Positions 1-7,674 of a DNA stretch of 64,000 nt are shown here, one piece after another (positions within the stretch are counted from its first letter, which is position 1; each line of letters opens with the position of its first letter). A program made the position numbers and the translations under genes. Below the pieces are notes generated by a model. That model did no database searches. It was not told where the DNA came from and saw nothing but the letters and a program-made list of their open reading frames with translations. Source of the stretch: Bradyrhizobium sp. 1(2017) (GTDB lineage Bacteria > Pseudomonadota > Alphaproteobacteria > Rhizobiales > Xanthobacteraceae); NCBI RefSeq assembly GCF_011602485.2, contig NZ_CP050022.2:6468001-6532000 (forward strand). Direction: 5' to 3'.

Positions 1-418
1 TAAAGCTTGAGGCTTCCCGAAATATCGCTGGGCGCTCGCGAGGAGAGCTAAGGTATATCAAGCCGAGATGGCCTGCAGAATAGATCGAGATAGAGTTTTA
101 CCGGTGTCGGTTTTGACATTTGGCTCATTGGCTGGATTCGAAGTTCATCAGAGGGGTGGTGCGCTCTGGAGACAACAAAGAAGAGGATTTGTTCATTCGA
201 GGTGGCTTCTACTAACCTGACCAACTTCTGCTGGACTATCAAATCACGCAGAACAACAGGAGACAATTCGGGAGTGTGGTCCTAAAGTTGGACGCAAGTG
301 GTAGGACTTTGGTTGGGAGTTTCATTGGTCATTACGACGAGCCTTTGGGGGGCATATTGTCTCTTCAGAAAATGGCCTGAGATTTGGGTCGCCCGGATGA
401 ACGGACTACGCGCTGTGG
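1..418. other. AT-richer leading stretch without a convincing gene
   Basis: This stretch is visibly poorer in G and C than everything downstream. It carries only a short minus-strand open frame (48..266, 72 codons) with no recognisable domain, no clear ribosome binding site and no resemblance to a known family. It could be the edge of horizontally acquired DNA or a decayed gene whose remainder lies outside the window. I see no tRNA, attachment-site repeat or IS end in it. Confidence 0.5.
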
Positions 419-937
419 ATGATTGATCGGTCTACCTCCCCCCACCGCCTCCCCGACCAGCTCCGTCCCGACCTCCGCCTCGTCTTCGTCGGCACCGCCG
501 CCTCGACGCGTTCGGCCGAGGTCGGGCACTATTACGCGCATCCCGGCAATCGGTTCTGGCGTGCGATCCATGAGGCCGGGATCACGCCGCGGCGGTATCA
601 GCCGAGCGAGTTCGCATCGCTGATCGAGCTCGGGATCGGCTTCACCGATCTCTCCAAGACGGGCGTCGGGATGGATCACCAGATCGTGGCGGAGACGATC
701 GACGTATCAGGCTTCAGGGCGAAGATCGACAAGTACCGGCCGCGGACGATTGCGTTCACGAGCAAGAAGGCGGCGAGCTTGTTTTATGGCCGGCCGTCGA
801 GCGGGATTTCGCTGGGGCGGCAGAAGCGCGACGATTGTCCGGCGGAGATATTCGTGCTGCCGTCGCCCTCGGGTGCGGCGTCGGGGCAGTGGACGCTGGA
901 GCCGTGGCGGGAGCTGGCGGCGTGGATCGCGGCGTAG
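419..937 (+). CDS. uracil/hypoxanthine-DNA glycosylase superfamily protein (Mug-like)
   Basis: A 172-residue single-domain protein of the uracil-DNA glycosylase fold. The N-terminal strand VFVG (22-25) is followed by TAAS where Mug/TDG enzymes have the INPG motif with the catalytic Asn. A YYAHPGNRFW segment (38-47) matches the wall seen in Mug and in the hypoxanthine-DNA (family 6) glycosylases, and a late LPSPSG segment corresponds to the NPSG leucine-loop motif. The expected role is excision of a deaminated or mismatched base in DNA repair. Because the usual catalytic Asn is absent, N44 of HPGN, as in family 6 enzymes, is a plausible functional residue; this is inference. It stands alone, followed by two palindromic repeats. 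The ATG at 419 has no strong ribosome binding site. Confidence 0.75.
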   Translation: MIDRSTSPHRLPDQLRPDLRLVFVGTAASTRSAEVGHYYAHPGNRFWRAIHEAGITPRRYQPSEFASLIELGIGFTDLSKTGVGMDHQIVAETIDVSGFRAKIDKYRPRTIAFTSKKAASLFYGRPSSGISLGRQKRDDCPAEIFVLPSPSGAASGQWTLEPWRELAAWIAA

Positions 938-960
938 CACACTCGCCGCCCCGCACTCCG

Positions 961-1087
961 TCGTCGTCCTGGCGAAAGCCAGGACCCATTACCACCACGG
1001 GGCATTTGGCGAAGATTGATAACGCCGATCCTGCACGACAACTGCTCCCTGGGGTAATGGGTCCTGGCTTTTCGCCAGGACGACACC
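961..1087. repeat. intergenic palindromic repeat, family A copy 1
   Basis: A long imperfect inverted repeat whose arms read roughly GTCGTCCTGGC...GGTAATGGGTCC and their complement, ending in CCAGGACGACACC. Related copies lie at 1920-2067, 11994-12116 and 57830-57963. Each sits in a gene-free spacer and can fold into a long hairpin in RNA of either strand. Confidence 0.8.
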
Positions 1088-1098
1088 GCTGATAACTC

Positions 1099-1170
1099 GT
1101 AGCCCGGATGAGCGAAGCGATATCCGGGGTCGGCGGTTGACCCGCATATCGCTTCGCTCATGCGGGCTAC
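1099..1170. repeat. intergenic palindromic repeat, family C
   Basis: An inverted repeat with outer arms GTAGCCCG and CGGGCTAC and inner arms carrying the GCGAAGCGATAT / ATATCGCTTCGC palindrome. It resembles the short interspersed palindromes common in Bradyrhizobium spacers. It is the only copy I see here and lies directly after family A copy 1. Confidence 0.75.
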
Positions 1171-1248
1171 AGGTCCTGCGAAGCCGCCTGTCGGAATCCA
1201 CCCCCGCCGTTCGTCCTCCGGACAAACCGCGACCACCCGGAGCCGCCG

Positions 1249-1896
1249 ATGCCCACCATCACCGCCTTCGAAAACTCCCCCGACCGCGGCCGGGGGCAGG
1301 CGCGCGACATGCGGGTGCGCTGGGCGCTGGAGGAGGCCGGGCAGCCCTATGACGTCCGCCTCGTCTCCTTCGCCGCGATGAAGGCGCCCGCGCATCTCGC
1401 GCTGCATCCGTTCGGGCAGATTCCGACCTATGAGGACGGCGACCTCGCTTTGTTCGAGTCCGGCGCGATCGTGCTCCACATCGCCGAACGTCATGCCGGG
1501 CTGCTGCCAGCCGAGCCGAACGCACGGAGCCGCGCCATCGCGTGGATGTTCGCCGCGCTGAGCACGGTGGAGCCGCCGATCGTCGAGCTGACGATGGCGT
1601 TGCTGTTCGAGCGCGACAGGAGCTGGCACAAACAGCGCCTGCCCATGCTGCAGGAGCGCGTCCGCATCAGGCTCGGCGAATTGTCCCGCCACATCAGTGG
1701 TGCCGACTGGCTCGATGGCGCGTTCAGTGCCGGCGATCTCATGATGGTGACGGTGCTGCGGCGGCTGAACACGTCGGGGCTGCTGGACGAGCATCCCACG
1801 ATCGCCGCCTACGTCGCACGCGGCGAGGCACGGCCGGCCTTCAGGCGGGCCTTCGATGCGCAGCTGGCGGTGTTCGACACGGCGTCGCGTTCGTAG
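1249..1896 (+). CDS. glutathione S-transferase family protein
   Basis: 215 residues, the usual length for a cytosolic GST. The thioredoxin-like N-terminal domain (about 1-80) shows the cis-Pro segment GQIPTYEDGD and the glutathione-contacting FESGAIVLHIAE stretch (E and S bind the gamma-glutamyl group in this family). The alpha-helical C-terminal domain follows, with the usual N-capping region WLDGAFSAGDLMM. It probably conjugates glutathione to electrophiles or acts as a stress thiol transferase; the substrate cannot be told. The start is preceded by GGAG. It is flanked by palindromic repeats, so it is probably monocistronic. Confidence 0.85.
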   Translation: MPTITAFENSPDRGRGQARDMRVRWALEEAGQPYDVRLVSFAAMKAPAHLALHPFGQIPTYEDGDLALFESGAIVLHIAERHAGLLPAEPNARSRAIAWMFAALSTVEPPIVELTMALLFERDRSWHKQRLPMLQERVRIRLGELSRHISGADWLDGAFSAGDLMMVTVLRRLNTSGLLDEHPTIAAYVARGEARPAFRRAFDAQLAVFDTASRS

Positions 1897-1919
1897 GGAG
1901 CCGGGCCACACCCTCGGCG

Positions 1920-2067
1920 GTCGTCCCGGCCTAGTGCGCAATTGCGCACGGGAGCCGGGACCCATAACCTCAGGGAGAAGTTTGGCGAAGACTCGTCGTT
2001 CGGTACTGCGCCCGCGTGCAACAGATAGATCACGCGGTATGGGTCCCGGCTTTCGTCGGGACGACAC
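1920..2067. repeat. intergenic palindromic repeat, family A copy 2
   Basis: A diverged copy of family A. Arms GTCGTCCCGGC...GGGACCCATAACC and GGTATGGGTCCCGGC...GGGACGACACC enclose a variable centre. It lies between two GST-type genes. Confidence 0.8.
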
Positions 2068-2150
2068 CGTGGACTTGACGAACCCTGCTGCCCATTGCGC
2101 CGGTCGCGCCACCCCTGCATTCTAGGCTCCGCCAACAGAGGAGCCCGCCC

Positions 2151-2846
2151 ATGCTGACCCTCTATTCCTACCCGCAATTGTTCGGCGTCGCCGACAACAA
2201 CGGCTACGGCCTCAAGGTCTATGCCTTCCTCAGACTCGCGGGCGTGCCGTTCGTGCATGAGCACGTCTTCGATGCCTCCGCCGCGCCGCGCGGGCAGCTG
2301 CCTTACATCGTCGACGACGGCGAAACCGTCGGCGACAGCGAGACCATCATCGCCTACGCGACCACGAAATATCGCCTCACGATCGATGCCGGCCTGTCAC
2401 CGGACCAGCGCCGCACCAACCATTTCGTCACGCGCATGCTGGACGATCTCTACTGGGTGATGTCCTATTCGCGCTGGAAGGACGAGCGCTTCTATCCGGC
2501 GTTCCGCGACGGCTTCATCGCGCAGCATCCGCAGATCGACGCTGATGGCTTCGAGAAGGCCAAGGCCTACAACGCGCAGCGCTATCACTACCAGGGCATC
2601 GGCCGCTACACGCCCGAGCAGGCTTACGCGCGGGGGCTCGCTGACTTACAGGTGCTCGCGGAAATCGTGCCCGCGCAGGGCTTCGTCCATGGCGCGGCGC
2701 CGACCAGCTGTGATGCCGGCATCTACGGCTTCGTCGCCAACATCTATTTCTTTCCGATCCCGACGCCGCTGAAGGCGTTCGTCGATGCGCACGCAAACCT
2801 CGTCGCGCATTGCGAGCGGATTCATGCAGCGGTCGGCGGGAAATAG
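2151..2846 (+). CDS. glutathione S-transferase-like protein (metaxin / failed-axon-connections type)
   Basis: 231 residues. The N-terminal thioredoxin-like domain has the pattern RGQLPYIVDDGETVGDSETI, the version of the GST glutathione site seen in the Tom37/metaxin/Fax-like family. The helical C-terminal domain has the characteristic YARGLADLQVLAEI and PTSCDAGIYGFVANI segments, where canonical GSTs have an Asp N-cap. Function in bacteria is poorly defined; a detoxification or redox role is assumed from the fold. GAGGAG at a good distance supports the ATG at 2151. It follows another GST-fold gene on the same strand, but a family A repeat lies between them. Confidence 0.8.
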   Translation: MLTLYSYPQLFGVADNNGYGLKVYAFLRLAGVPFVHEHVFDASAAPRGQLPYIVDDGETVGDSETIIAYATTKYRLTIDAGLSPDQRRTNHFVTRMLDDLYWVMSYSRWKDERFYPAFRDGFIAQHPQIDADGFEKAKAYNAQRYHYQGIGRYTPEQAYARGLADLQVLAEIVPAQGFVHGAAPTSCDAGIYGFVANIYFFPIPTPLKAFVDAHANLVAHCERIHAAVGGK

Positions 2847-2991
2847 GGTGGGTTTGACAGGCTATCGCCCAAAATCAGCCCCAGAGTTTCCATGCCTTAG
2901 TCTTGCTTTGGTCAAAGCTGCACGAGGGAGTGGGCAATGCGGAAGTCGGACGACCAACCTCATTCAGCGTCAACCCGGGCAGGAGGCGCAG

Positions 2992-3831
2992 ATGCAGTCC
3001 ACGCTGGAAATGCAGTCCACCCCCGACGTCAAGCCAGCCGATCCACCCGCCGTCGATCCGGGGCCCTCCACGCAGAGATCGAAACTGTCCGAGCCGGACA
3101 AGGAGCTGGTTGCACGCGCCGATGAAAGGCTCGCGCATGCCTATCAACAGATCGCGCTCGCCGATGAACAACTCGCACGTATGAACCAGCAGATGTCCAG
3201 ATTGGGGCCTGAGCCGGGCCGCCAGCCCAACCGCCGCTCCTCCCGGCACCGGTCGATGCTGCGCGGTTTGATCGGGCTCTCGTTGGCAGCGTGCATCTTC
3301 AGCGCTGCCTTTGCCTCGCAGTTCGCCGGCGAAGCGACCCAGCAGATGATTTCCCGCTGGGCTCCGCCAGCGGTTTCGGCGTCCGTGCTGCCGAACGAAA
3401 CAACGCAGCCCTCCATCCAGCCGGACGCGCCTTCCGTTCGGTTGGCTGCGGCTGACGCGCCCCTTCCGCAAGCCCTGCCTGCGGCTCAGACGACACAGCA
3501 GGAGACGGTGCCAACCGCTGCCGCGATACCGGCCGAGCTGACACAGTTGCTCGAGACGATGTCGCGCGATCTCGCCAGCGTGCTGCAAAAGATCGACGAG
3601 CTCAAAGCCAGCCAGGACCAGCTGGCCCGCGACCAGGCGAATACCGCCGAGCAGGTCAAGGCCAATCAGGAACAGGTGGCGCGTCTCGTTGCCACGCGCG
3701 CCGAGCAGCGAGCGGCGACCGTGACACCCTTGCCACGGCCAGTGACCGCCCCTGCGCGCACGCCAACGCCGCCGACGCAGGCCAGAGCGCAGCGGGAGGC
3801 GCCAGTGCAATTGCGGCCGCAGGTGCGGTAG
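2992..3831 (+). CDS. membrane-anchored coiled-coil protein of unknown function
   Basis: 279 residues from the ATG at 2992, which has a strong AGGAGG site 6 bases upstream. A charged N-terminal part (1-80) has a heptad-like helix (DERLAHAYQQIALADEQLARM). One hydrophobic segment around residues 88-108 probably spans the inner membrane. A Pro/Ala-rich linker follows, then a Gln/Lys-rich coiled coil (about 185-240) and a basic proline-rich tail. No enzymatic motif is visible. The architecture is common in Bradyrhizobium proteins of unknown role. An in-frame extension to 2785 exists but would overlap the preceding gene and lacks the good ribosome binding site. Confidence 0.7.
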   Translation: MQSTLEMQSTPDVKPADPPAVDPGPSTQRSKLSEPDKELVARADERLAHAYQQIALADEQLARMNQQMSRLGPEPGRQPNRRSSRHRSMLRGLIGLSLAACIFSAAFASQFAGEATQQMISRWAPPAVSASVLPNETTQPSIQPDAPSVRLAAADAPLPQALPAAQTTQQETVPTAAAIPAELTQLLETMSRDLASVLQKIDELKASQDQLARDQANTAEQVKANQEQVARLVATRAEQRAATVTPLPRPVTAPARTPTPPTQARAQREAPVQLRPQVR

Positions 3832-3869
3832 CAAGGTTCGCGCTACGCACCGGCAGGCTTCGCCGCACG

Positions 3870-4304
3870 CTACCGCATCGTGATCGCAAGGCCGCTGAGA
3901 TCGGCATTCGCCATCAGGCCGACCTGGTGGCCGGTCAGCTCAAGCACGGCGCCCTTCTGGTTGGTCAGCACGATGGCGCGGGCGCCGCGGCCGACGGCAA
4001 GGCCGGCGCCGGCCGCGCCATAGACGCCGGCAACATCGGAGGGGCGGTTGATGTTGGAGACGCGGCCGCGCAGCACGGTCTTGGAGCCGCCGAAGACGAG
4101 GCCGTAGTCGAGCCCACCGGTCGAGAGCGCATAGGAGCGGCCGCGGAAGTTCAGCACGCCCGAGCCGCCGGAACCGCCGATGATCCAGCCCGCCTTGTAG
4201 ATCGTCAGCGTCACGAAGCCGCCGTCGGCCTGCGCCGCGGTCGAGAGGCCGGCCAAAGCGGCGATGGCCACAAACGCGGCGCGGAAGGTGGATGCGAACT
4301 TCAT
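3870..4304 (-). CDS. secreted protein of unknown function
   Basis: 144 residues from the ATG at 4304, which has GGAG upstream; a longer in-frame start at 4331 is less likely. An N-terminal signal peptide (MKFASTFRAAFVAIAALAGL, cleavage near AQA-D) precedes a glycine-rich beta-type domain with repeated short motifs (GGSGGSGVLNFRG, LDYGLVFGGS, GAAGAGLAVG). This pattern is loosely like the SYLF/EipA-type envelope proteins, but I cannot assign it firmly. It is probably periplasmic. It is convergent with the preceding coiled-coil gene. Confidence 0.65.
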   Translation of the reverse strand: MKFASTFRAAFVAIAALAGLSTAAQADGGFVTLTIYKAGWIIGGSGGSGVLNFRGRSYALSTGGLDYGLVFGGSKTVLRGRVSNINRPSDVAGVYGAAGAGLAVGRGARAIVLTNQKGAVLELTGHQVGLMANADLSGLAITMR

Positions 4305-4723
4305 GGGGCGTCTCCGGGGGCTATTTTTCAAGGCAGGATTCGAATCAGACGCGGCGAATCTATCCGATCGATCGCGGCGGCAACATGATGGAAGCGCCGC
4401 GCATGACGCGCAACTGCGCGCAGCGGGCGCACCTCGCCCCCCCTGCGGAGCCGAGCAAGCGCCTCGTCCTTCGGGATGGGCCGCGGGGAGCTTTCCGCGA
4501 TTGCGCTGCGCGCGGGGCCGGGGCGAACCAGTCGCCGCTCCCGCCCATCACCATTCTGCCAGTGTTTTGCCCGACGGGTCAACATTTAATTCTGATTTTC
4601 AGAACACATTGACACGCCGCGCCTTTTCTACTGTGCATGGGGTTGTTTTCGCACTTTTTGTTTTGAGTGCCGCTTCGCCTGCCGCTACGCTCGTGCATCA
4701 GCGACCGTCTCCGAGGTGATCCC
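4305..4723. other. gene-free spacer carrying dispersed repeat H
   Basis: No supported gene. The first half holds the upstream region of the minus-strand secreted protein. The second half contains repeat H (4553-4665), reported separately. Short open frames here run through the repeat and differ in reading frame from any known protein. Confidence 0.55.
4553..4665 (+). repeat. dispersed repeat H, copy 1
   Basis: Starts ATTCTGCCAGTGTTTTGCCC and ends CTACTGTGCATGGGGTTGTTTTCGCACTTTTTGTT. The same ends occur in reverse orientation at 53734-53846, with a diverged centre of similar length. The conserved ends with a variable middle suggest a short mobile or formerly mobile unit, or a structured RNA. 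Confidence 0.75.
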
Positions 4724-5107
4724 ATGCCGATCCAGCATTTCGCGCCCCCACCGCACATCAAGGCACCGCCGCTGTCTTTTGCCACCCGCGTCGGCGACCT
4801 CCTGTTCGTCTCAGGCATACCCGGCTTCGACGCCCATGGCGCGCTGCCCGAAGGCTTCGAGACTCAGTTCGCCAATGTCGTCGTCAACATCCGGCGCGTG
4901 CTGGACGAGGCGGGCGCGACGTTCCGCGACCTCGTCAAGGTCAACGTGCTCCTGACCCGCGCCTCCGATGTCGCCGCCATGAACGCGCTCTATGCCGGCG
5001 CCTTTGGCCCGGCGCCCTACCCCGCGCGCACGACTTGCGTGGTGCAGGCGCTGCCCGATCCGAGGATGCTGATCGAGATCGAGGCGGTGGCGTCGCTCTC
5101 AAAGTGA
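4724..5107 (+). CDS. RidA / YjgF-YER057c-UK114 family protein
   Basis: 127 residues, standard length. It shows the family hallmarks: GDLLFVSG near the N-terminus, the FRDLVKVNVLLT helix-strand, PYPARTTCVVQAL with the conserved Arg (R102) that binds the carboxylate of imine intermediates, and the closing IEIEAVA with a conserved Glu. RidA proteins hydrolyse reactive enamine/imine products of PLP enzymes in the cytosol, usually as homotrimers; some paralogues have other roles. The ATG at 4724 has GAGGTG upstream and removes a non-conserved 19-residue extension. It is monocistronic, downstream of repeat H. Confidence 0.85.
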   Translation: MPIQHFAPPPHIKAPPLSFATRVGDLLFVSGIPGFDAHGALPEGFETQFANVVVNIRRVLDEAGATFRDLVKVNVLLTRASDVAAMNALYAGAFGPAPYPARTTCVVQALPDPRMLIEIEAVASLSK

Positions 5108-5263
5108 GCCACGCCGAATGCTTGTGACTTGTCGGGCACGCGGCCAAACCAAGTGCACCGCTGCATCTGACATGTCCGTGAACGGCCGCTCCCCCCGGCT
5201 TGCAAAGGACCTGCTTTTACCGCACGAATTTTCGCATCCCACATCCCCTCAAGGAGATACTTC

Positions 5264-5524
5264 ATGCGTCGCGTTCTCGCCCTCTGTGCCGTTGCCGGCA
5301 TCGCCAGTTCCGTGTTTGCCGTGCCCGCCTCGGCGCAGGTCGGCTATTACGTGATCCGCTGGGACAACACCGGCATCTGCCAGGTCTGGAACGAGGACCT
5401 GAAGTACAAGCCGTTCCAGTTTGGGGTGTCGACCTACAAGGTGGTCAGCAAGCCGCTCCCGACCTTCCAGCAGGCCTCCGATCTGCAGATCAAGCTGCGC
5501 TCCGAGCGCCGCTGCACGCTCTGA
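5264..5524 (+). CDS. small secreted two-cysteine protein, paralogue 1
   Basis: 86 residues with a clear signal peptide (MRRVLALCAVAGIASSVFAV, cleavage after ASA). The mature part is about 62 residues with the signature YVIRWDNTGICQVWNED, then PTFQQA and a C-terminal RRCTL. The two mature cysteines probably form a disulfide in the periplasm. A strong AAGGAGA site precedes the ATG, and a strong terminator follows immediately. The gene at 5764-6015 encodes a paralogue with the same layout. Function unknown; the family appears restricted to Bradyrhizobium-like bacteria as far as I can recall. Confidence 0.75.
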   Translation: MRRVLALCAVAGIASSVFAVPASAQVGYYVIRWDNTGICQVWNEDLKYKPFQFGVSTYKVVSKPLPTFQQASDLQIKLRSERRCTL

Positions 5525-5548
5525 GCGCTGCACCACGAATTGGGTTCG

Positions 5549-5585
5549 AAGGGCGGGTCGCGCGGGCGATCCGCCCTTTCCTTTT
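5549..5585 (+). terminator. rho-independent terminator after small secreted protein 1
   Basis: Stem AAGGGCGG (5549-5556) pairs with CCGCCCTT (5571-5578), with a 14-base loop and a TCCTTTT run after it. Confidence 0.75.
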
Positions 5586-5763
5586 GCGATGGCCCCCGGC
5601 GTTTTCCGGCCGAAATCACGCATTTTCCGCGCGCGTTCTTTGAACCTCGGCGGCCGGCGGAACTACTCACATCTTGTCCGGGGCGCCTGCCAAGCGCGTC
5701 CCGCACCAGCCCTCCCCATCATTGGCGGGAGGCGCATCCCATCTTTCATTTGAGGAGCTGATC

Positions 5764-6015
5764 ATGCGTCGTATTTCCATGCTGTGCGCTGCCGCGGGCC
5801 TTGCCGTCACTGCGTTCGTCGCAGCGAGCCCCGCCGAAGCCAGCTATCACCTGATCCGCTGGCAGGACAGCGGCTTCTGCCAGATCTGGGACGAGAGCAT
5901 CCCGACGACGCCGTGGCCGGCCGGCTATCATCGCGCCAGCGCGAGCGTGCCGACATTCATCGACGCCCTCGCGGTGAAGGACGCCGCGCTCAAGAGCGGC
6001 GGCTGCACCTGGTAA
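5764..6015 (+). CDS. small secreted two-cysteine protein, paralogue 2
   Basis: 83 residues from the ATG at 5764 with GAGGAG upstream. The signal peptide begins MRRISMLCAAAGLAVTAF, with probable cleavage after AEA. The mature domain shows YHLIRWQDSGFCQIWDES, PTFIDA and C-terminal GGCTW, aligning residue for residue with the gene at 5264-5524. Tandem duplication with each copy having its own ribosome binding site and terminator suggests independent transcripts and perhaps different expression conditions. No function can be assigned from sequence. Confidence 0.75.
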   Translation: MRRISMLCAAAGLAVTAFVAASPAEASYHLIRWQDSGFCQIWDESIPTTPWPAGYHRASASVPTFIDALAVKDAALKSGGCTW

Positions 6016-6038
6016 GATTTCGATCGGCGGACGAAGAG

Positions 6039-6078
6039 CCGGGCAAGGACGCTTGGCGTCCTTGCCCGGTTTGTTTTT
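6039..6078 (+). terminator. rho-independent terminator after small secreted protein 2
   Basis: A perfect 13-base-pair stem CCGGGCAAGGACG / CGTCCTTGCCCGG (6039-6051 and 6057-6069) with a 5-base loop, followed by TTTGTTTTT. It lies between converging genes and could also stop the minus-strand J-domain transcript. Confidence 0.9.
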
Positions 6079-6107
6079 GCGTTGCGTGAACGAGAGCTGA
6101 GGCGCGC

Positions 6108-6593
6108 TCACGCGTCCTTGTGCGCGCCGGGATGGATCAGGATATCGCGCGCGGCGGCGAGGTCGATGAAGGCTTCCGCGCTGCCGCCGTGATCGGGATG
6201 CATGCCCTTGGCGGCCCGGCGATAGGCCTGGTTGATGTCCTCGCAGGTGAGCTGCACGGCGAGCGGCAGGCCGAGCACCTTGCGGGCGCGATCCTCGCTC
6301 GACAGCTTCTTCGGCATGGCATTGCGGCGTCCGAAGCGCGGCGCGCTCAGGTCATGAATGACCTCGAGCACCACGCCGACGCGGCGCTGCGCCGCCAGCG
6401 TGACGCTGTGATCGTCATTGTCTACGGCCTGTCGCAGCACCGGAAGCGCCTGCTCCGCCGCCTGGCGCAGCGTGACGTCCATGCTCATCCGCACGATCTC
6501 GGCGACGATCCGGCCGGCCTCGGCCCAGTCGGCCGATTGCGCCGCCCGCTGGCGTTCGAGTGCGAGTTTCCAGGTTTCGAGCCGTTCCATCAT
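6108..6593 (-). CDS. DnaJ-like J-domain protein
   Basis: 161 residues. The C-terminal ~60 residues form a J domain, including the helix II/III HPD motif (KGMHPDHGGS), which stimulates Hsp70 ATPase activity. The N-terminal ~95 residues are a helical, Ala/Arg-rich region without a known domain. It lacks the G/F and zinc-finger regions of DnaJ, so it is a class C co-chaperone, probably directing DnaK to a specific client. The start is uncertain: adjacent ATGs at 6593 and 6590 lack a clear ribosome binding site, and a TTG at 6611 is in frame. Confidence 0.75.
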   Translation of the reverse strand: MMERLETWKLALERQRAAQSADWAEAGRIVAEIVRMSMDVTLRQAAEQALPVLRQAVDNDDHSVTLAAQRRVGVVLEVIHDLSAPRFGRRNAMPKKLSSEDRARKVLGLPLAVQLTCEDINQAYRRAAKGMHPDHGGSAEAFIDLAAARDILIHPGAHKDA

Positions 6594-6704
6594 GCGCGCA
6601 ACGTTTAGCAATGAGGATCAGTATGCCAAGGCCGCCGTTTCCGACCCCTTAATTTCGAGTTAGCCTTTCATGAAACTTCGCAACGAAATCGGGAGGAAAT
6701 TGTC

Positions 6705-7472
6705 ATGGCATTGCTCGCAAACCACATCGCCGTCGTCACCGGCGCCGGCTCCGGCATCGGCCGGGCGATTGCGGCCGGCTACGCGCGGGAAGGTGCGCAA
6801 GTGGTGTTGCTGGACGTCAATGCCGAGACCGTCGCGGAGGCCGCCGGGGAGATCCGCAAGGCCGGCGGCAAGGCCGAGAGCTTCGCGCTCGACGTGACCC
6901 GGCGCGAGGACTGCTTCGCGCTGGCCAAGCAGGTCGCGGACAAGGTCGGGCAGGTCTCGATCCTCGTCAACAATGCCGGCATCACCCGCCGCAACGCCTT
7001 CACCGCCGAGACCGAGACGGTGGCGAAGGACTGGAACGACATCATCTCGCTCAATCTCAACGGCGTCTTCAACATGACGCAGGCGTTCCTCGCACCGTTG
7101 CGCGCGAGCAAAGGCCGCATCGTCAATATCGGCTCGATCCAGTCCTTCGTGCATCTGCGCACGCCGAGCTCGGCGGCCTACACCACTTCGAAACACGGCG
7201 TGCTCGGCTTCACCAAAGCGCTGGCGGTCGAGCTCGGCAAGGAAGGCGTGCGCGTCAACGCAATCGGACCCGGCTTTATCGAGACCAACATCAACGCCAA
7301 TGTGCGCGCGACCAATCCGGCGCTGGTGCAGGCCTTCGTCGATCACACCCCGCTCGCCCGCACCGGCAAGCCCGAGGACATCGTGGGGCCCGCGATCTTC
7401 CTCGCATCGGATCTGTCGGCCTATGTCACGGGGACGATCGTGATGGTGGACGGCGGATACCGGACGGTCTGA
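6705..7472 (+). CDS. SDR family oxidoreductase (FabG-like)
   Basis: 255 residues, classical short-chain dehydrogenase. Cofactor motif TGAGSGIG (13-20), the NNAG stabilising motif, the active site with Ser of NIGSIQSF, and YTTSK (Tyr and Lys) are all present. The C-terminal MVDGGYRTV is typical of FabG-like members. An acidic residue at the end of beta-2 (LLDVNAE) suggests NAD rather than NADP. The substrate is not determinable; the closest character is 3-oxoacyl-ACP reductase or sugar/polyol dehydrogenase. GGGAGGA precedes the ATG. It appears monocistronic. Confidence 0.85.
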   Translation: MALLANHIAVVTGAGSGIGRAIAAGYAREGAQVVLLDVNAETVAEAAGEIRKAGGKAESFALDVTRREDCFALAKQVADKVGQVSILVNNAGITRRNAFTAETETVAKDWNDIISLNLNGVFNMTQAFLAPLRASKGRIVNIGSIQSFVHLRTPSSAAYTTSKHGVLGFTKALAVELGKEGVRVNAIGPGFIETNINANVRATNPALVQAFVDHTPLARTGKPEDIVGPAIFLASDLSAYVTGTIVMVDGGYRTV

Positions 7473-7565
7473 TCAGCGCGAGACAGGTCCGCATCACTTC
7501 GCATCCTCCGCCAATCGCGGCAGCTTCGCGGCATTCTCGGGGTCAATTGGTGCGATCGCCCGCGA

Positions 7566-7581
7566 TTAACCTTTCGTTAAC
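7566..7581 (+). promoter_or_regulatory. perfect CtrA-type box upstream of the Fis-like gene
   Basis: TTAA-N7-TTAAC (7566-7569, 7570-7576, 7577-7581) matches the alphaproteobacterial CtrA consensus exactly. It lies 94 bases before the start of the small Fis-type HTH gene and 94 bases after the end of the SDR gene, a normal place for a promoter element. Binding is inferred from the motif only. Confidence 0.6.
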
Positions 7582-7674
7582 CAAACCCGCCCACCGTGGA
7601 TCTACGGCTTGGGGGTCGTTTGTTCTCGATCCGCTTCCAACGGTGGAAGCGGGCGTTGGTCGGGGAGTATATTG

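Noticed and set aside
48..266. 72-codon minus-strand open frame
   Set aside because: No family resemblance and no ribosome binding site; described with the AT-rich edge instead.
784..2112. 442-codon minus-strand open frame
   Set aside because: Runs antisense through the glycosylase-like gene, repeats and GST gene; Arg/Pro-rich with no domain. A shadow of GC-rich coding DNA.
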